Shown: positions 18,861 through 27,483 of the stretch, piece by piece | Layout: the number at the start of each line of letters is the position of its first letter | How positions within the stretch are numbered: position 1 is the first letter of the stretch | Assembly (NCBI RefSeq): GCF_016219575.1 | Contig: NZ_JACRMG010000024.1 | Location: 1 to 52,856 of the forward strand | DNA from: Bradyrhizobium sp. | GTDB taxonomy: Bacteria > Pseudomonadota > Alphaproteobacteria > Rhizobiales > Xanthobacteraceae | Direction of reading: 5' to 3' | DNA length: 52,856 bases | Made by a program: the position numbers and the translations under genes | Notes under the pieces: generated by a model | The model's database searches: none | What the model was told of the DNA's origin: nothing | The model's input: the letters and a program-made list of their open reading frames with translations, nothing else

Positions 18861-19913
18861 ATGTCCGCCAGCACCGCGCCCGCTTCCAGTAGCGGGCTCT
18901 ACGCCAATCCGCGCGAGGACTGGCTTGCCCAGCACGCCGAAGCAGTCATCGATCCCGCCCGCCCGATCGTCGATCCGCATCACCATCTCTGGGACCGCGG
19001 CGGCCTGCGCTACATGATCGAGGAGATGGCCGCCGACATCGCCACCGGCCACAACATCGTCGCCACCGTCTATGTCGATTGCCGCTCGATGTACCGCGCC
19101 GGCGGGCCGGAGGCGTTCCGTCCCGTCGGTGAGGTCGAATTCGCCAACGGCGTGGCGGCCATGAGCGCGAGCGGCGGCTACGGCAAGGCGCAGATCAATG
19201 CCGGCATCGTCAGCCATGCCAATCTGCTGCTCGGCGACGCCGCCAGGGGCGTGCTGGAGGCCGAGATCGCCGCCGGCAACGGCCGCTTCCGCGGCATCCG
19301 GCACTCCTCCGCCTGGGATCCCGAGCCCGACGTCGCCGGCATGTATGCGACGCGGCCGAAGGGGCTGCTGCTCGATCCGACCTTCCGCAAGGGATTTGCA
19401 TGCCTCGCGCCGCTCGATCTCTCCTTCGACGCCTGGCTGTTCCATCCGCAGATCGGCGAGCTTGCCGATCTCGCCCGCGCCTTTCCCGATACCAAGATCG
19501 TGCTCGACCATTGCGGCGGGCCGGTCGGGCTCGGGCGCTTCGCGGGCAAGCGCGAGGAGACGTTTGCGGTGTGGAAGGCCGCGATCCAGGACATCGCGAA
19601 ATGTCCGAATGTCGTGGTCAAGCTCGGCGGGCTCGCGATGTGCCTGCTCGGCTATGATTTCCATCTGCGCCCAAGGCCGCCCACTTCCGAGGAAGCGGCC
19701 CAGGCGTGGCGGCCCTACATCGAGACCTGTATCGAGGCATTCGGGCCGCAGCGCGCGATGTTCGAGAGCAATTTTCCGCCCGACAAGGGCCAGTGCAGCT
19801 ATCAAGTGATCTTCAACGCCTTCAAGCGGATTTCGGCGCAATACAGCGAGGCCGAGAAGACCGCGCTGTTCTCCAGGACCGCAGCGGATTTCTACCGGCT
19901 GCAGCTTGCATGA
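18861..19913 (+). CDS. Amidohydrolase-2 family metal-dependent hydrolase
   Basis: A 350-residue TIM-barrel hydrolase. The ATG at 18861 follows GGGGAG; an in-frame GTG at 18855 is less likely. The metal-binding start IVDPHHHLWD (His40-42) and the late motifs LDHCGGP and ESNFPPDK match amidohydrolase-2 proteins such as lactonases and aromatic-acid decarboxylases of this group. It converges on the flavoprotein-esterase fusion gene with an 8-nt gap. The neighbourhood suggests small-molecule catabolism, but the substrate cannot be named. Confidence 0.8.
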   Translation: MSASTAPASSSGLYANPREDWLAQHAEAVIDPARPIVDPHHHLWDRGGLRYMIEEMAADIATGHNIVATVYVDCRSMYRAGGPEAFRPVGEVEFANGVAAMSASGGYGKAQINAGIVSHANLLLGDAARGVLEAEIAAGNGRFRGIRHSSAWDPEPDVAGMYATRPKGLLLDPTFRKGFACLAPLDLSFDAWLFHPQIGELADLARAFPDTKIVLDHCGGPVGLGRFAGKREETFAVWKAAIQDIAKCPNVVVKLGGLAMCLLGYDFHLRPRPPTSEEAAQAWRPYIETCIEAFGPQRAMFESNFPPDKGQCSYQVIFNAFKRISAQYSEAEKTALFSRTAADFYRLQLA

Positions 19914-19921
19914 CGCCGTGA

Positions 19922-22078
19922 CTATTCGGCCGCCTGCGTCTTGGCGTCGTTGCGGCGCAAATGCCGCCGCGACCACGCGGCGACTTCCTCCATGGTGCTC
20001 TTGGTTTCCGGCAGGAACGGGAAGATCGTGTAGACGTGCACGGAGTCCTCGACCAGGCGCAGCGTGACGTCGACGCCGGCCTTCTCCGCCCGTTCGGCAA
20101 GCCGCGTGGCGTCGCTGAGCAGCACCTCCCCTTCCGTTGCCGTGACGAACAGCGGCGGCAGGCCAGCGAGATCGCCAAACAGCGGCGAGACCAGCGGGTC
20201 GGTCGGCTCGTGTCCCTGGAAGTAGGACGCGCCCATGAAGGTGAGGAGATCGCGGTTGGCCGCGGGATCGCTGCCGTTGAAAGCCTTGATGCTCGGTCCC
20301 GACAGCGTGAGGTCCGCAAACGGCGCTACCGCGAGGATCGCCGCCGGCAATGGATCGCCGGCATTGCGCAGCGCCAGCACCAGCGCAACGGCAAGGCCGC
20401 CGCCGGCCGATTCGCCGGACACCAGGATCGAACTCGCGGGGATGCCGCGCGCCAGCAGCGCGCGGTAGGCCATCACGGCATCGTCGATCGCGGCGGGATA
20501 GGGATGCTCCGGCGCGAGGCGATAATCGACAGTGTAGCAGGCGCCGTCGACCGCCGTGGCAAGCCGGCTGGCATATTCCAGCGAGCCTTTGGCCGAACCG
20601 ATCAGGTAGCCGCCGCCATGGAAATGCAGCACGACATTGCCGCGCGGCGCATCCGGCGCCGCCACGCGCCACGCCCTGACGTCGCCGAGTTCTTCCTCCA
20701 CGGCGGAGACGCCATCGGGCAACGGAAAGTTCGTGGTGAGGAAGCGGTCATAGGCCTCGCGCAGACCGTCGTGCCCGCGCGAAACGTCTTCGGGCCGGAA
20801 CGCATATTTCCAGAGATCGAAAGCGCGCTGGCTCACCTCGCGCTGCAGGCGTTTGCCTTCGCGCAGGCCCGTGACGTTGAGCACTTCGCCCGGCGGTCCC
20901 TCGACCGCCTTGACGACGTCATAGGCCCAGGCAAGGCCCCAGCTGGTCTCCGCCAGCGGATCGATCCGCGCCATGCCCTTCCAGCGGCCGTTGCGGTCGC
21001 GCACGCGCTGCGCATCGGACTCGTGCATCAGCTTGACCGCGGCGCGCGCGCCGGCCTGGATGCGCGTGGTGCGCGGCAGGCGCCGCCGTTCATATTCGAG
21101 CAGCGCGCCGGGAACATCGTCCTGCCGCCGCGCCAGCACGCGCGCAAAGGTCCAGGCGTCCTCGATGCTTTGTCCGGCGCCGGCGGCAAGGAACGGCACC
21201 ATCGGATGCGCGGCATCGCCGAGCAGCGTGACGCGGCCCTTCGTCCAGCTGTCGATCGGGTCGCGATAGTACATGCCGGTGATGAAGACGCTCCTGCATT
21301 GCTCCAGCATCCTGCGGGCGCGCGGCTCGGCGTCGTCGAACGAGCGCAGCATCTCGGAAATGTCGCCGCTGTCGTCCCAGGACTCGCGCTGCACCTCGTG
21401 CGCCGGCACGGAGGCGAGGATGCTGTAGAGCTTCTTGGGCCGCACCCAATAGGTGATCAGCGTGCGGCCCGGGCCGAACCAGTAATTGCCGCGCTCTTCC
21501 AGATTGAGGCCTTCGAGCCGCTCCGCCGGGATCAGCGAACGCCACATCAGGATGTTGGCGAAGTGCTTCTCTTCCTCGCCGCGCAGATGCCTGCGCACCG
21601 CCGAATGGATGCCGTCGCAGCCGACCAGGGCGTCGCCGCGAACCTTCTCGCCGGTCTGCAGCGTCACCTCGACGCCGCCCTCGTCCTGCGCAACGTCGAC
21701 GCAGCGCGCGCCCAGCTTCTTTGCTTCGGGCGGCACCGCATCGAACAGCAGCTGGACCAGATCGGCGCGGTGGATGTTGTACATCGGCGCGCCGTAGCGG
21801 CCTGCCGCCTCATCGCCGAGCGGCGCCTGGTAGAGCATGCGGCCGGTGCGCAGGTCGCGATAGTCGTAGGACTGCGGCTTGACGCCGACGGCGCGCATCG
21901 CCGACTCCAGCCCGAGTTCGCGCAGCACGATCGCGGCGTTGGCGGCGATCTGGATGCCGGCGCCGATTTCGTTCAGGGTCTGCGCCTGTTCGAGCACCAG
22001 CGCGTCGATACCCTGATGGCGCAGCGCTATCGCAGTGGTCAGTCCGCCGATGCCGCCGCCCGCCACGAGTACGCGCAT
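19922..22078 (-). CDS. FAD-dependent monooxygenase fused to an HSL-type alpha/beta hydrolase
   Basis: A 718-residue single open frame with two enzymes. Residues 1-390 form a class A flavoprotein monooxygenase: dinucleotide motif VAGGGIGG (5-12), GCDGIHSAVR (153-162) and GDAAHPM (287-293), as in salicylate hydroxylase-like proteins. Residues about 430-710 form a hormone-sensitive-lipase-type esterase: oxyanion HGGG (487-490), nucleophile Ser557 in GESAGGG, and His681 in the DSVHVY segment. A 40-residue joint lies between them. One frame without interruption argues for a real fusion rather than two genes. It may couple ester hydrolysis to ring hydroxylation or the reverse. It lies downstream of the Zn-ribbon and M29 aminopeptidase genes on the same strand. 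Confidence 0.85.
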   Translation of the reverse strand: MRVLVAGGGIGGLTTAIALRHQGIDALVLEQAQTLNEIGAGIQIAANAAIVLRELGLESAMRAVGVKPQSYDYRDLRTGRMLYQAPLGDEAAGRYGAPMYNIHRADLVQLLFDAVPPEAKKLGARCVDVAQDEGGVEVTLQTGEKVRGDALVGCDGIHSAVRRHLRGEEEKHFANILMWRSLIPAERLEGLNLEERGNYWFGPGRTLITYWVRPKKLYSILASVPAHEVQRESWDDSGDISEMLRSFDDAEPRARRMLEQCRSVFITGMYYRDPIDSWTKGRVTLLGDAAHPMVPFLAAGAGQSIEDAWTFARVLARRQDDVPGALLEYERRRLPRTTRIQAGARAAVKLMHESDAQRVRDRNGRWKGMARIDPLAETSWGLAWAYDVVKAVEGPPGEVLNVTGLREGKRLQREVSQRAFDLWKYAFRPEDVSRGHDGLREAYDRFLTTNFPLPDGVSAVEEELGDVRAWRVAAPDAPRGNVVLHFHGGGYLIGSAKGSLEYASRLATAVDGACYTVDYRLAPEHPYPAAIDDAVMAYRALLARGIPASSILVSGESAGGGLAVALVLALRNAGDPLPAAILAVAPFADLTLSGPSIKAFNGSDPAANRDLLTFMGASYFQGHEPTDPLVSPLFGDLAGLPPLFVTATEGEVLLSDATRLAERAEKAGVDVTLRLVEDSVHVYTIFPFLPETKSTMEEVAAWSRRHLRRNDAKTQAAE

Positions 22079-22108
22079 GGGCGTCTCCCTTACTGGTGCT
22101 CAAATTTG

Positions 22109-22324
22109 CTAGTGCTCGAACAACGTCTTGGCCGGCTTGCCGCAGAACGGGCAGAAGCGGACGATATTCTCCAGTTCGGCCTCGCCGCCGTCAAGCAACG
22201 GCGTATGCGCGACGAGCAGCCTCAGTTCACCGTCCTCGACGAAGAAATGGCGTCCGGTTTCGAAGGACAAGGCAGCCGCCATGTCCTTGCAACAGGGTTC
22301 AAGCGGCTCCTCTCCGGCGGACAT
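22109..22324 (-). CDS. Small zinc-ribbon-like protein
   Basis: A 71-residue protein starting at 22324, where GGAGG precedes the ATG by 6 nt. It has a CC pair (Cys11-Cys12) and an FCPFCGK knuckle (Cys58, Cys61), enough for one metal site. No signal peptide. It sits 30 nt upstream of the flavoprotein-esterase fusion and 38 nt downstream of the aminopeptidase gene, so it is probably co-transcribed. Function unknown. Confidence 0.65.
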   Translation of the reverse strand: MSAGEEPLEPCCKDMAAALSFETGRHFFVEDGELRLLVAHTPLLDGGEAELENIVRFCPFCGKPAKTLFEH

Positions 22325-22362
22325 GACAAGCCTCCAGTTCCGAGATTGATTTGGCCAACACG

Positions 22363-23619
22363 TTACGCCCACTCACCCCTGCGGAACACCGGCACCGTGC
22401 GGCCATCGGCGTGGATGCCGTCGATGTCGGTCTGCCCATTGCCGATCATCCAGTCGATATGGATCAGGCTCTGGTTGCCGCCCTGCGCTGATATCTGCTG
22501 CGGCGTCAGCTTGCCGCCGTCGACGAAGCATTTCGAATAGCACTGGCCGAGCGCGAGGTGCGAGGCGGCGTTCTCGTCGAACAGCGTGTTGAAGAACAGC
22601 AGCCCGCTCTTCGAAATCGGCGAGGAATGCGGTACCAGCGCCACCTCGCCGAGCCGGCGCGCACCCTCGTCGGTGTCGAGCACCTTCTTCAGCACTTCCT
22701 CGCCGCGCGAGGCCCTCGCCTCGACGATGCGGCCTTCCTCGAACTTGACCTGGATGTTGTCGATCAGCGTGCCCTGGTAGGACAAGGGCTTCGAGCTCAC
22801 CACATGCCCGCTGACGCGCCGGCAGTGCGGCGTGGTGAAGACTTCCTCGGTCGGGATGTTGGCGTTGCAGGTGATGCCGTTCTTCGCGGTCGAGGCGCCG
22901 CCTTCCCATTCATGGCCGTCGGCGAGACCGATGGTGAGGTCCATGCCGGGCCCGGAATATTTCAGCGCGTGAAAGCGCTGGCCGTTCAGCCATTCGGTAC
23001 GCTCGCGCAGCCGCGCATTATGCGCTTCCCAGTTCGCCACCGCGCCGTCCTTGTCGACGCGCGAAGCCGAGAAGATCGCATCCGCAAGCTTCGCGATCGC
23101 GACGTCCTCGGGATCGTCGGGGAATACCTGCTTCGCCCAGGAGGTGCTGGGATAGGCGATGATGTTCCAGTTGGTGTCGAAATTGACGATCTTCTCAAGC
23201 GCCGGCTGATAGGCCATCGAATTGGCCTTGCTGGCGCGCGCGACCTTGGCCGGGTCTTCGCCGGACAGCAGCATCGGATTGTCGCCGACCACCGCCAGCC
23301 GGGCGGTATTGCCGGAGAACGCCTTCGCCATCCCCTCGTAGAGCCAGCCGGCAGCGCGATCGAAGCTCTGGTCGTGGCCGAAGCGATAGCGCGCCAGCGT
23401 GAGCTCCTCGTCGGAGAAGAGCGTCGTCACCAGGCCCGCGCCCGCCTTGTAGGCATGTTCGGCAATCCGCCTCACCAGCGGCAGCGACGCCACCGGCGCG
23501 GTGAGCAGCAGATCCTGTCCCTCGCGCAGCCGCAGCCCCACCTTGATCGCGACTTCGGCGAGCCGGTCGAGCTTGACCGGATCGATGGCGGCAACGAGGT
23601 TGCGCTGGGGCTGATTCAT
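22363..23619 (-). CDS. M29-family aminopeptidase (AmpS / aminopeptidase T-like)
   Basis: A 418-residue cytoplasmic metallopeptidase. Family motifs are present: NIPTEEVFTTP with its metal-binding Glu, GEVALVP, and the FNTLFDENAASHLALG segment near the C-terminus, followed by HIDWMIG. Length matches the roughly 410-residue family. The same fold is used by the 2,5-dihydroxypyridine dioxygenase NicX, but the motifs here follow the peptidase type. It is the first gene of a likely three-gene minus-strand transcript with the Zn-ribbon protein and the fusion enzyme. Confidence 0.88.
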   Translation of the reverse strand: MNQPQRNLVAAIDPVKLDRLAEVAIKVGLRLREGQDLLLTAPVASLPLVRRIAEHAYKAGAGLVTTLFSDEELTLARYRFGHDQSFDRAAGWLYEGMAKAFSGNTARLAVVGDNPMLLSGEDPAKVARASKANSMAYQPALEKIVNFDTNWNIIAYPSTSWAKQVFPDDPEDVAIAKLADAIFSASRVDKDGAVANWEAHNARLRERTEWLNGQRFHALKYSGPGMDLTIGLADGHEWEGGASTAKNGITCNANIPTEEVFTTPHCRRVSGHVVSSKPLSYQGTLIDNIQVKFEEGRIVEARASRGEEVLKKVLDTDEGARRLGEVALVPHSSPISKSGLLFFNTLFDENAASHLALGQCYSKCFVDGGKLTPQQISAQGGNQSLIHIDWMIGNGQTDIDGIHADGRTVPVFRRGEWA

Positions 23620-23737
23620 CTGACGTCCATGTTCTGTTGTTGGAATCGAGTGCGCGGGAAGCGGCTGGCGAGCGCACCGGGCTCGCGGAACCGTGGCCGC
23701 CGACGATTCACCTGCGCAGGCGAGGATGCCAGTAACT

Positions 23738-24715
23738 TTAGCGGGAGTTCAAGGCCAATCGCGCCACGCCGGTTCCGAACCGCGCCTGCTCGAGCGTAAC
23801 CGAGGGAAGTTCGCCGAAGTTTGCGCGGTAGGCGTTGGTAAACTGGCTGAGATGCCAGAATCCGTGGGCGAGCGCGCTTGCCTTCACCGTCAGGCCGGTA
23901 GCGCCGGTACGAAGCTGCCGGCGCACCGACCACAGGCGCCTCAGCCTGGTATAGCGATGGACGGCCATGCCGCAGACGGACTGGCTGGCGGTCTGCAGCG
24001 TGCGGACGGAAATGCCGATCTCGTCGGCCAGCTTTTCGTTCGCCGCGTCGATCGGATTGTGACTCAGCAAGCGATCGACATGATCGACGATGCCCTTGTA
24101 GCGCGCCAGCGACGCCGGATTGTCGCAATCGTGGAACATGCCGGCACACATGGCCTCGTCGAAGCCCAGGGACAGCGAATCCTCCAGGGCGCTTGACACG
24201 TCCACAACCGCAAGGCTTTCCGGCTCCGTTGCGGCGAGTTGCAGCGCACTGCGGATCAGCATTTGCAGGCGAGCCAGCTCCGCCGTCGGCAAATGCATCA
24301 GCAAGTGACCGTTGAAGGCGGACCAACTGCGATCCAGCGTTTCCGGGCGGATCGAAAGAATCGCAACGAGCCGCCCTTCGGGCTCCACAACGGTGCAGTT
24401 CGCCTTCCCCTTGATCAGGATCAGCGATTGCCCGACGGCCTTGCCGTTCAGACGCGTCGAGGAGATGTCGTTCATGGGAACGACGATCAGCAGCCGCCCC
24501 GAGGAGTCGAAGCCGTTGATGAGTCGCGGAAAGGTCCGGACCAGCGACAAGGTGCATGACGGCAGGGCAAGGCTTGCCCGCATCACGCAGAAATCACCGG
24601 CTCGCAGCGGAATGCTCTCCGCATTCGCATACCGCTCGCTCTCGTGGAAATGGTCGACGTCCTCGAACCGGTCGAGCTTCAATGCAGTGGACGCAGGCAA
24701 ATTCTCGAACAGCAT
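23738..24715 (-). CDS. AraC-family transcriptional regulator
   Basis: A 325-residue regulator. The C-terminal ~100 residues hold two helix-turn-helix units: EKLADEIGISVRTLQ (about 228-242) and KASALAHGFWHLSQFTNAYRANFGELPS, the latter matching the AraC pattern. The N-terminal 200 residues resemble the AraC-binding-like domain of OruR/FeaR-type proteins. It is divergent from the chemoreceptor gene at 24895 and lies upstream of the aminopeptidase run on the same strand; either could be its target. The inducer is unknown. Confidence 0.82.
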   Translation of the reverse strand: MLFENLPASTALKLDRFEDVDHFHESERYANAESIPLRAGDFCVMRASLALPSCTLSLVRTFPRLINGFDSSGRLLIVVPMNDISSTRLNGKAVGQSLILIKGKANCTVVEPEGRLVAILSIRPETLDRSWSAFNGHLLMHLPTAELARLQMLIRSALQLAATEPESLAVVDVSSALEDSLSLGFDEAMCAGMFHDCDNPASLARYKGIVDHVDRLLSHNPIDAANEKLADEIGISVRTLQTASQSVCGMAVHRYTRLRRLWSVRRQLRTGATGLTVKASALAHGFWHLSQFTNAYRANFGELPSVTLEQARFGTGVARLALNSR

Positions 24716-24894
24716 CGTCGTGGACTTGAAAAAATGAGCGCTTTCGCGCGGAACTTATCGCCGTCAGACTGCCGAAACCGTGGTTAACGAGTCCTGAATC
24801 CGCTTGTCCGGAAATTCCTGACAGAACGGCCGGCGGGCTGCAGAATTCCGTTAGCCGCTTTAGCCGCGCCTTATGCCTGTCCAAGGGATACCTG

Positions 24895-27417
24895 ATGAAG
24901 GACAAGCCGGGGGCAATCATCGTGCGCATTTCGATCGTCAAATGGATTCTGTTGTTTGCCGTCATCACCATCTTCGGCTTTGTCGCCGTCGTCGGCACCG
25001 GGCGGTGGGCGCTGGAGCAGCTGCGGGTTGGCGGGCCGCTCTATACCAAGATCAAGCTCGGCAACGATCTCATTGCCGACATCCTGCCGCCGCCGGAATA
25101 CGTCATCGAGGCCTATCTGGAATCGACGCTCGCGATGCGCGATCCGTCGTCCCATGCCGGACGCCGCGCACGGCTCGCGGAACTGCACAAGGACTATGAG
25201 GATCGGCGCGATTATTGGCGCAAGTCGGAGCTGGACGCGGGGCTGAAGCAGAAACTCATCGAACGTTCCGACGCCGAGGTTCAGCGCTTCTGGAAGGCCT
25301 CGGAGCGCGATATGATCGACGCGCTTGCCAGGGGCGATAGGAAGGAAGCCGAGAAGGCCTACGCCGAGCTGAGCACCGCCTATGCCGCGCACCGCGCCAT
25401 CATTGACGAGATCGTCAAGCAGGCCAACGACGCCAATACCGCGCTGGAAAGCGATGCGTCGAGCCGCGTCGACTGGTTCAACACGCTGCTGTGGAGCATT
25501 TCCGGCCTGGTATGCGCCACCGTGGTGCTTGGCCTTCTCGGGATCATTTTCGGGATCATTCGGCCGCTCAGCGCCATGACCGGCGCGATGCGCAATCTCG
25601 CCGACGGCGATCTGACCACCGGTATTCCTTCCCTGAACCGCCGAGACGAGATCGGCTCGATGGCTGCCGCCGTCGAGGTATTCCGGGACAACAGCGTGCG
25701 CGCAGCGGAAAGCGACCGACGCATGGAGGAGCTTCGCGCCGGCGCCGAACAGGAACAACGTCAGGTGCTGATCGACATGTGCAGGATTCTCGAGGCCGAT
25801 CTCGACAGCGCGGTAGCCGAAGTGCTGGCGATCAGCAACGATGCTTCGCAACGCGGCGAAGCAGCCGCCAGGGACGCTCAGACCATCGCTTCGGAAGCTT
25901 GCGCCGTGGCGGCCTCCTCGGAGCAGGCCACCAGCAACGTCACCTCGGTATCGGCCGCGACCGAGCAGCTTTCCGCCGCGGGCCGCGAGATCGCGCAGCG
26001 GGCGGTGGAAACCGCACAATTCGCCAACCGCGCAGCGGAGGAAGTCGAGCAGGCCAGTACAACGGTTGCGGCGCTGAACGAAGCGGCCACGCGGATCGAA
26101 ACCGTGACCCATCTGATCTCCGAGGTTGCCGCACAGACCAATCTGCTTGCGCTCAATGCCACGATCGAGGCGGCCCGCGCGGGCGAGGCCGGCCGGGGCT
26201 TTGCCGTCGTCGCCCACGAAGTGAAGGCGTTGTCGAAAAAGACAAGCGAGGCCGCCGAGGACATCGCGCACCGGATCCAGGACATCTGCCGGGTTTCGCG
26301 CGAGAGCATCGACGTGATCGGCAAGGTCGGCGTGGCCGTGTCCGGCATCAAGGAGGTGACCGGAGCGGTCGCCGCCGCTGCGGAACAACAGGAAGCGACC
26401 TTGCTCGACGTGGCGCGCAGCCTGACCGAGGCTTCTCAGGGAGTGGCCCTGGTCTCGGAAAACGTGACGCGGATCTCCGGCCGTTCTGCCGAGATCGAGA
26501 CCCAGTCCCGGCTGGTGTCGCAACTCGTCACCGGCACCAATGGCCGGGTCGCCGAGTTGCGGGCCAACATGGTGGTGTCGCTGCGCTCGTCCGACGCGGG
26601 CGACCGAAGGTCGCAGGAGAACCGCCGCCCCGTGTCGGTCCCGGCGCGGATGCGCTGCGGTGCGAGCCGGATCGAAGGCACGATACTCGACCTTTCGGAA
26701 GGAGGCCTGCGCTTCCGGTCGACTGGTTCCGCGGCGGCAGCATGCGAAGGGCAGCCGGTCGTTTTCGAGACCGAACAATTCGGCGAGGTCGCCGGAACCA
26801 TCATCTCGATCGGGCAGTCGAGCATCCATGTCCAGTTCGACGAGCTGTCCGAGGACCGCAACGCGGCGATCGCGCGCTTCCTGCGATCGGTGGACGAGGC
26901 CGACCGCAGTTTCGTGGCCGCGGCTCGCGAGGCCGCCCAGAAGATCGGCGCCGCCTTCGAGGCCGAGATTGCCAGGGGCACGATCCCGGAAGCGCGGTTG
27001 TTCGACTTCGACTACCGGCCAATCGCCGGCTCCAACCCGCAGCAGTTCGACGCGCCGTTCACCGAATTGTGCGACCGGCTGCTGCCGGCGATCCAGGAGC
27101 CCGCGCTTGCCCTCGATCCGCGGGTGGTGTTCTGCGCAGCCGTCGACCGGAATGCCTATCTGCCGACGCATAACCGGCAATTCTCGCAAACCCCGCGCAG
27201 GGACGATCCGGTCTGGAATGCCGCGAACTGTCGCAATCGCCGCTTCTTCAAGGACAGCGCCGGCTTGCGCGCCGCCCGCACCAGCCGCGAATTCGCGCTG
27301 CAGACCTATGACCGGGACATGGGGGGCGGCAACGTGGTGACGCTCAAGGAAATCGATGTCCCCATCCACATCAAGGGAAAGCATTGGGGCGGGCTGCGAC
27401 TGGCATTCAAGGCGTGA
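24895..27417 (+). CDS. Methyl-accepting chemoreceptor with PilZ domain and extra C-terminal sensor-like domain
   Basis: An 840-residue receptor. TM1 is at about 14-36, a four-helix-type periplasmic region at 37-195, and TM2 at about 199-222. HAMP follows at about 223-276, then the cytoplasmic signalling region with its tip at 408-440 (EVAAQTNLLALNATIEAARAG). A PilZ-type domain follows: RR and R at 577-585 (RRPVSVPAR) and DLSEGG at 599-604, the c-di-GMP contact pattern. Residues about 665-840 form a further domain (YLPTHNRQF, NRRFFKD, QTYDRDMG, KGKHWGGLRLAF) that recurs at the C-terminal end of some alphaproteobacterial receptors, to my recollection. Tlp1 of Azospirillum is a known PilZ chemoreceptor. 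The gene stands alone, without che genes nearby. Confidence 0.85.
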   Translation: MKDKPGAIIVRISIVKWILLFAVITIFGFVAVVGTGRWALEQLRVGGPLYTKIKLGNDLIADILPPPEYVIEAYLESTLAMRDPSSHAGRRARLAELHKDYEDRRDYWRKSELDAGLKQKLIERSDAEVQRFWKASERDMIDALARGDRKEAEKAYAELSTAYAAHRAIIDEIVKQANDANTALESDASSRVDWFNTLLWSISGLVCATVVLGLLGIIFGIIRPLSAMTGAMRNLADGDLTTGIPSLNRRDEIGSMAAAVEVFRDNSVRAAESDRRMEELRAGAEQEQRQVLIDMCRILEADLDSAVAEVLAISNDASQRGEAAARDAQTIASEACAVAASSEQATSNVTSVSAATEQLSAAGREIAQRAVETAQFANRAAEEVEQASTTVAALNEAATRIETVTHLISEVAAQTNLLALNATIEAARAGEAGRGFAVVAHEVKALSKKTSEAAEDIAHRIQDICRVSRESIDVIGKVGVAVSGIKEVTGAVAAAAEQQEATLLDVARSLTEASQGVALVSENVTRISGRSAEIETQSRLVSQLVTGTNGRVAELRANMVVSLRSSDAGDRRSQENRRPVSVPARMRCGASRIEGTILDLSEGGLRFRSTGSAAAACEGQPVVFETEQFGEVAGTIISIGQSSIHVQFDELSEDRNAAIARFLRSVDEADRSFVAAAREAAQKIGAAFEAEIARGTIPEARLFDFDYRPIAGSNPQQFDAPFTELCDRLLPAIQEPALALDPRVVFCAAVDRNAYLPTHNRQFSQTPRRDDPVWNAANCRNRRFFKDSAGLRAARTSREFALQTYDRDMGGGNVVTLKEIDVPIHIKGKHWGGLRLAFKA

Positions 27418-27483
27418 TCGCAAGTGCGGTGATCCTCCCGGCGCGGCGCCCCGGCGCAGGATGGGTGAGCGGAAAAGCCGCCT

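Noticed and set aside
17487..20672. Minus-strand open frame of about 1060 codons
   Set aside because: It lies opposite the metallohydrolase, amidohydrolase and exporter genes, has no family motifs except where it crosses the fusion enzyme's shadow, and is explained by GC-rich codon structure.
22363..23619. NicX-type dihydroxypyridine dioxygenase
   Set aside because: NicX shares the M29 fold, but the motifs here follow aminopeptidase T/S, and no nicotinate-pathway genes are nearby.
24871..27423. Minus-strand open frame of about 850 codons opposite the chemoreceptor
   Set aside because: Composition is Arg/His/Gly-rich without motifs; the plus-strand chemoreceptor explains the region completely.
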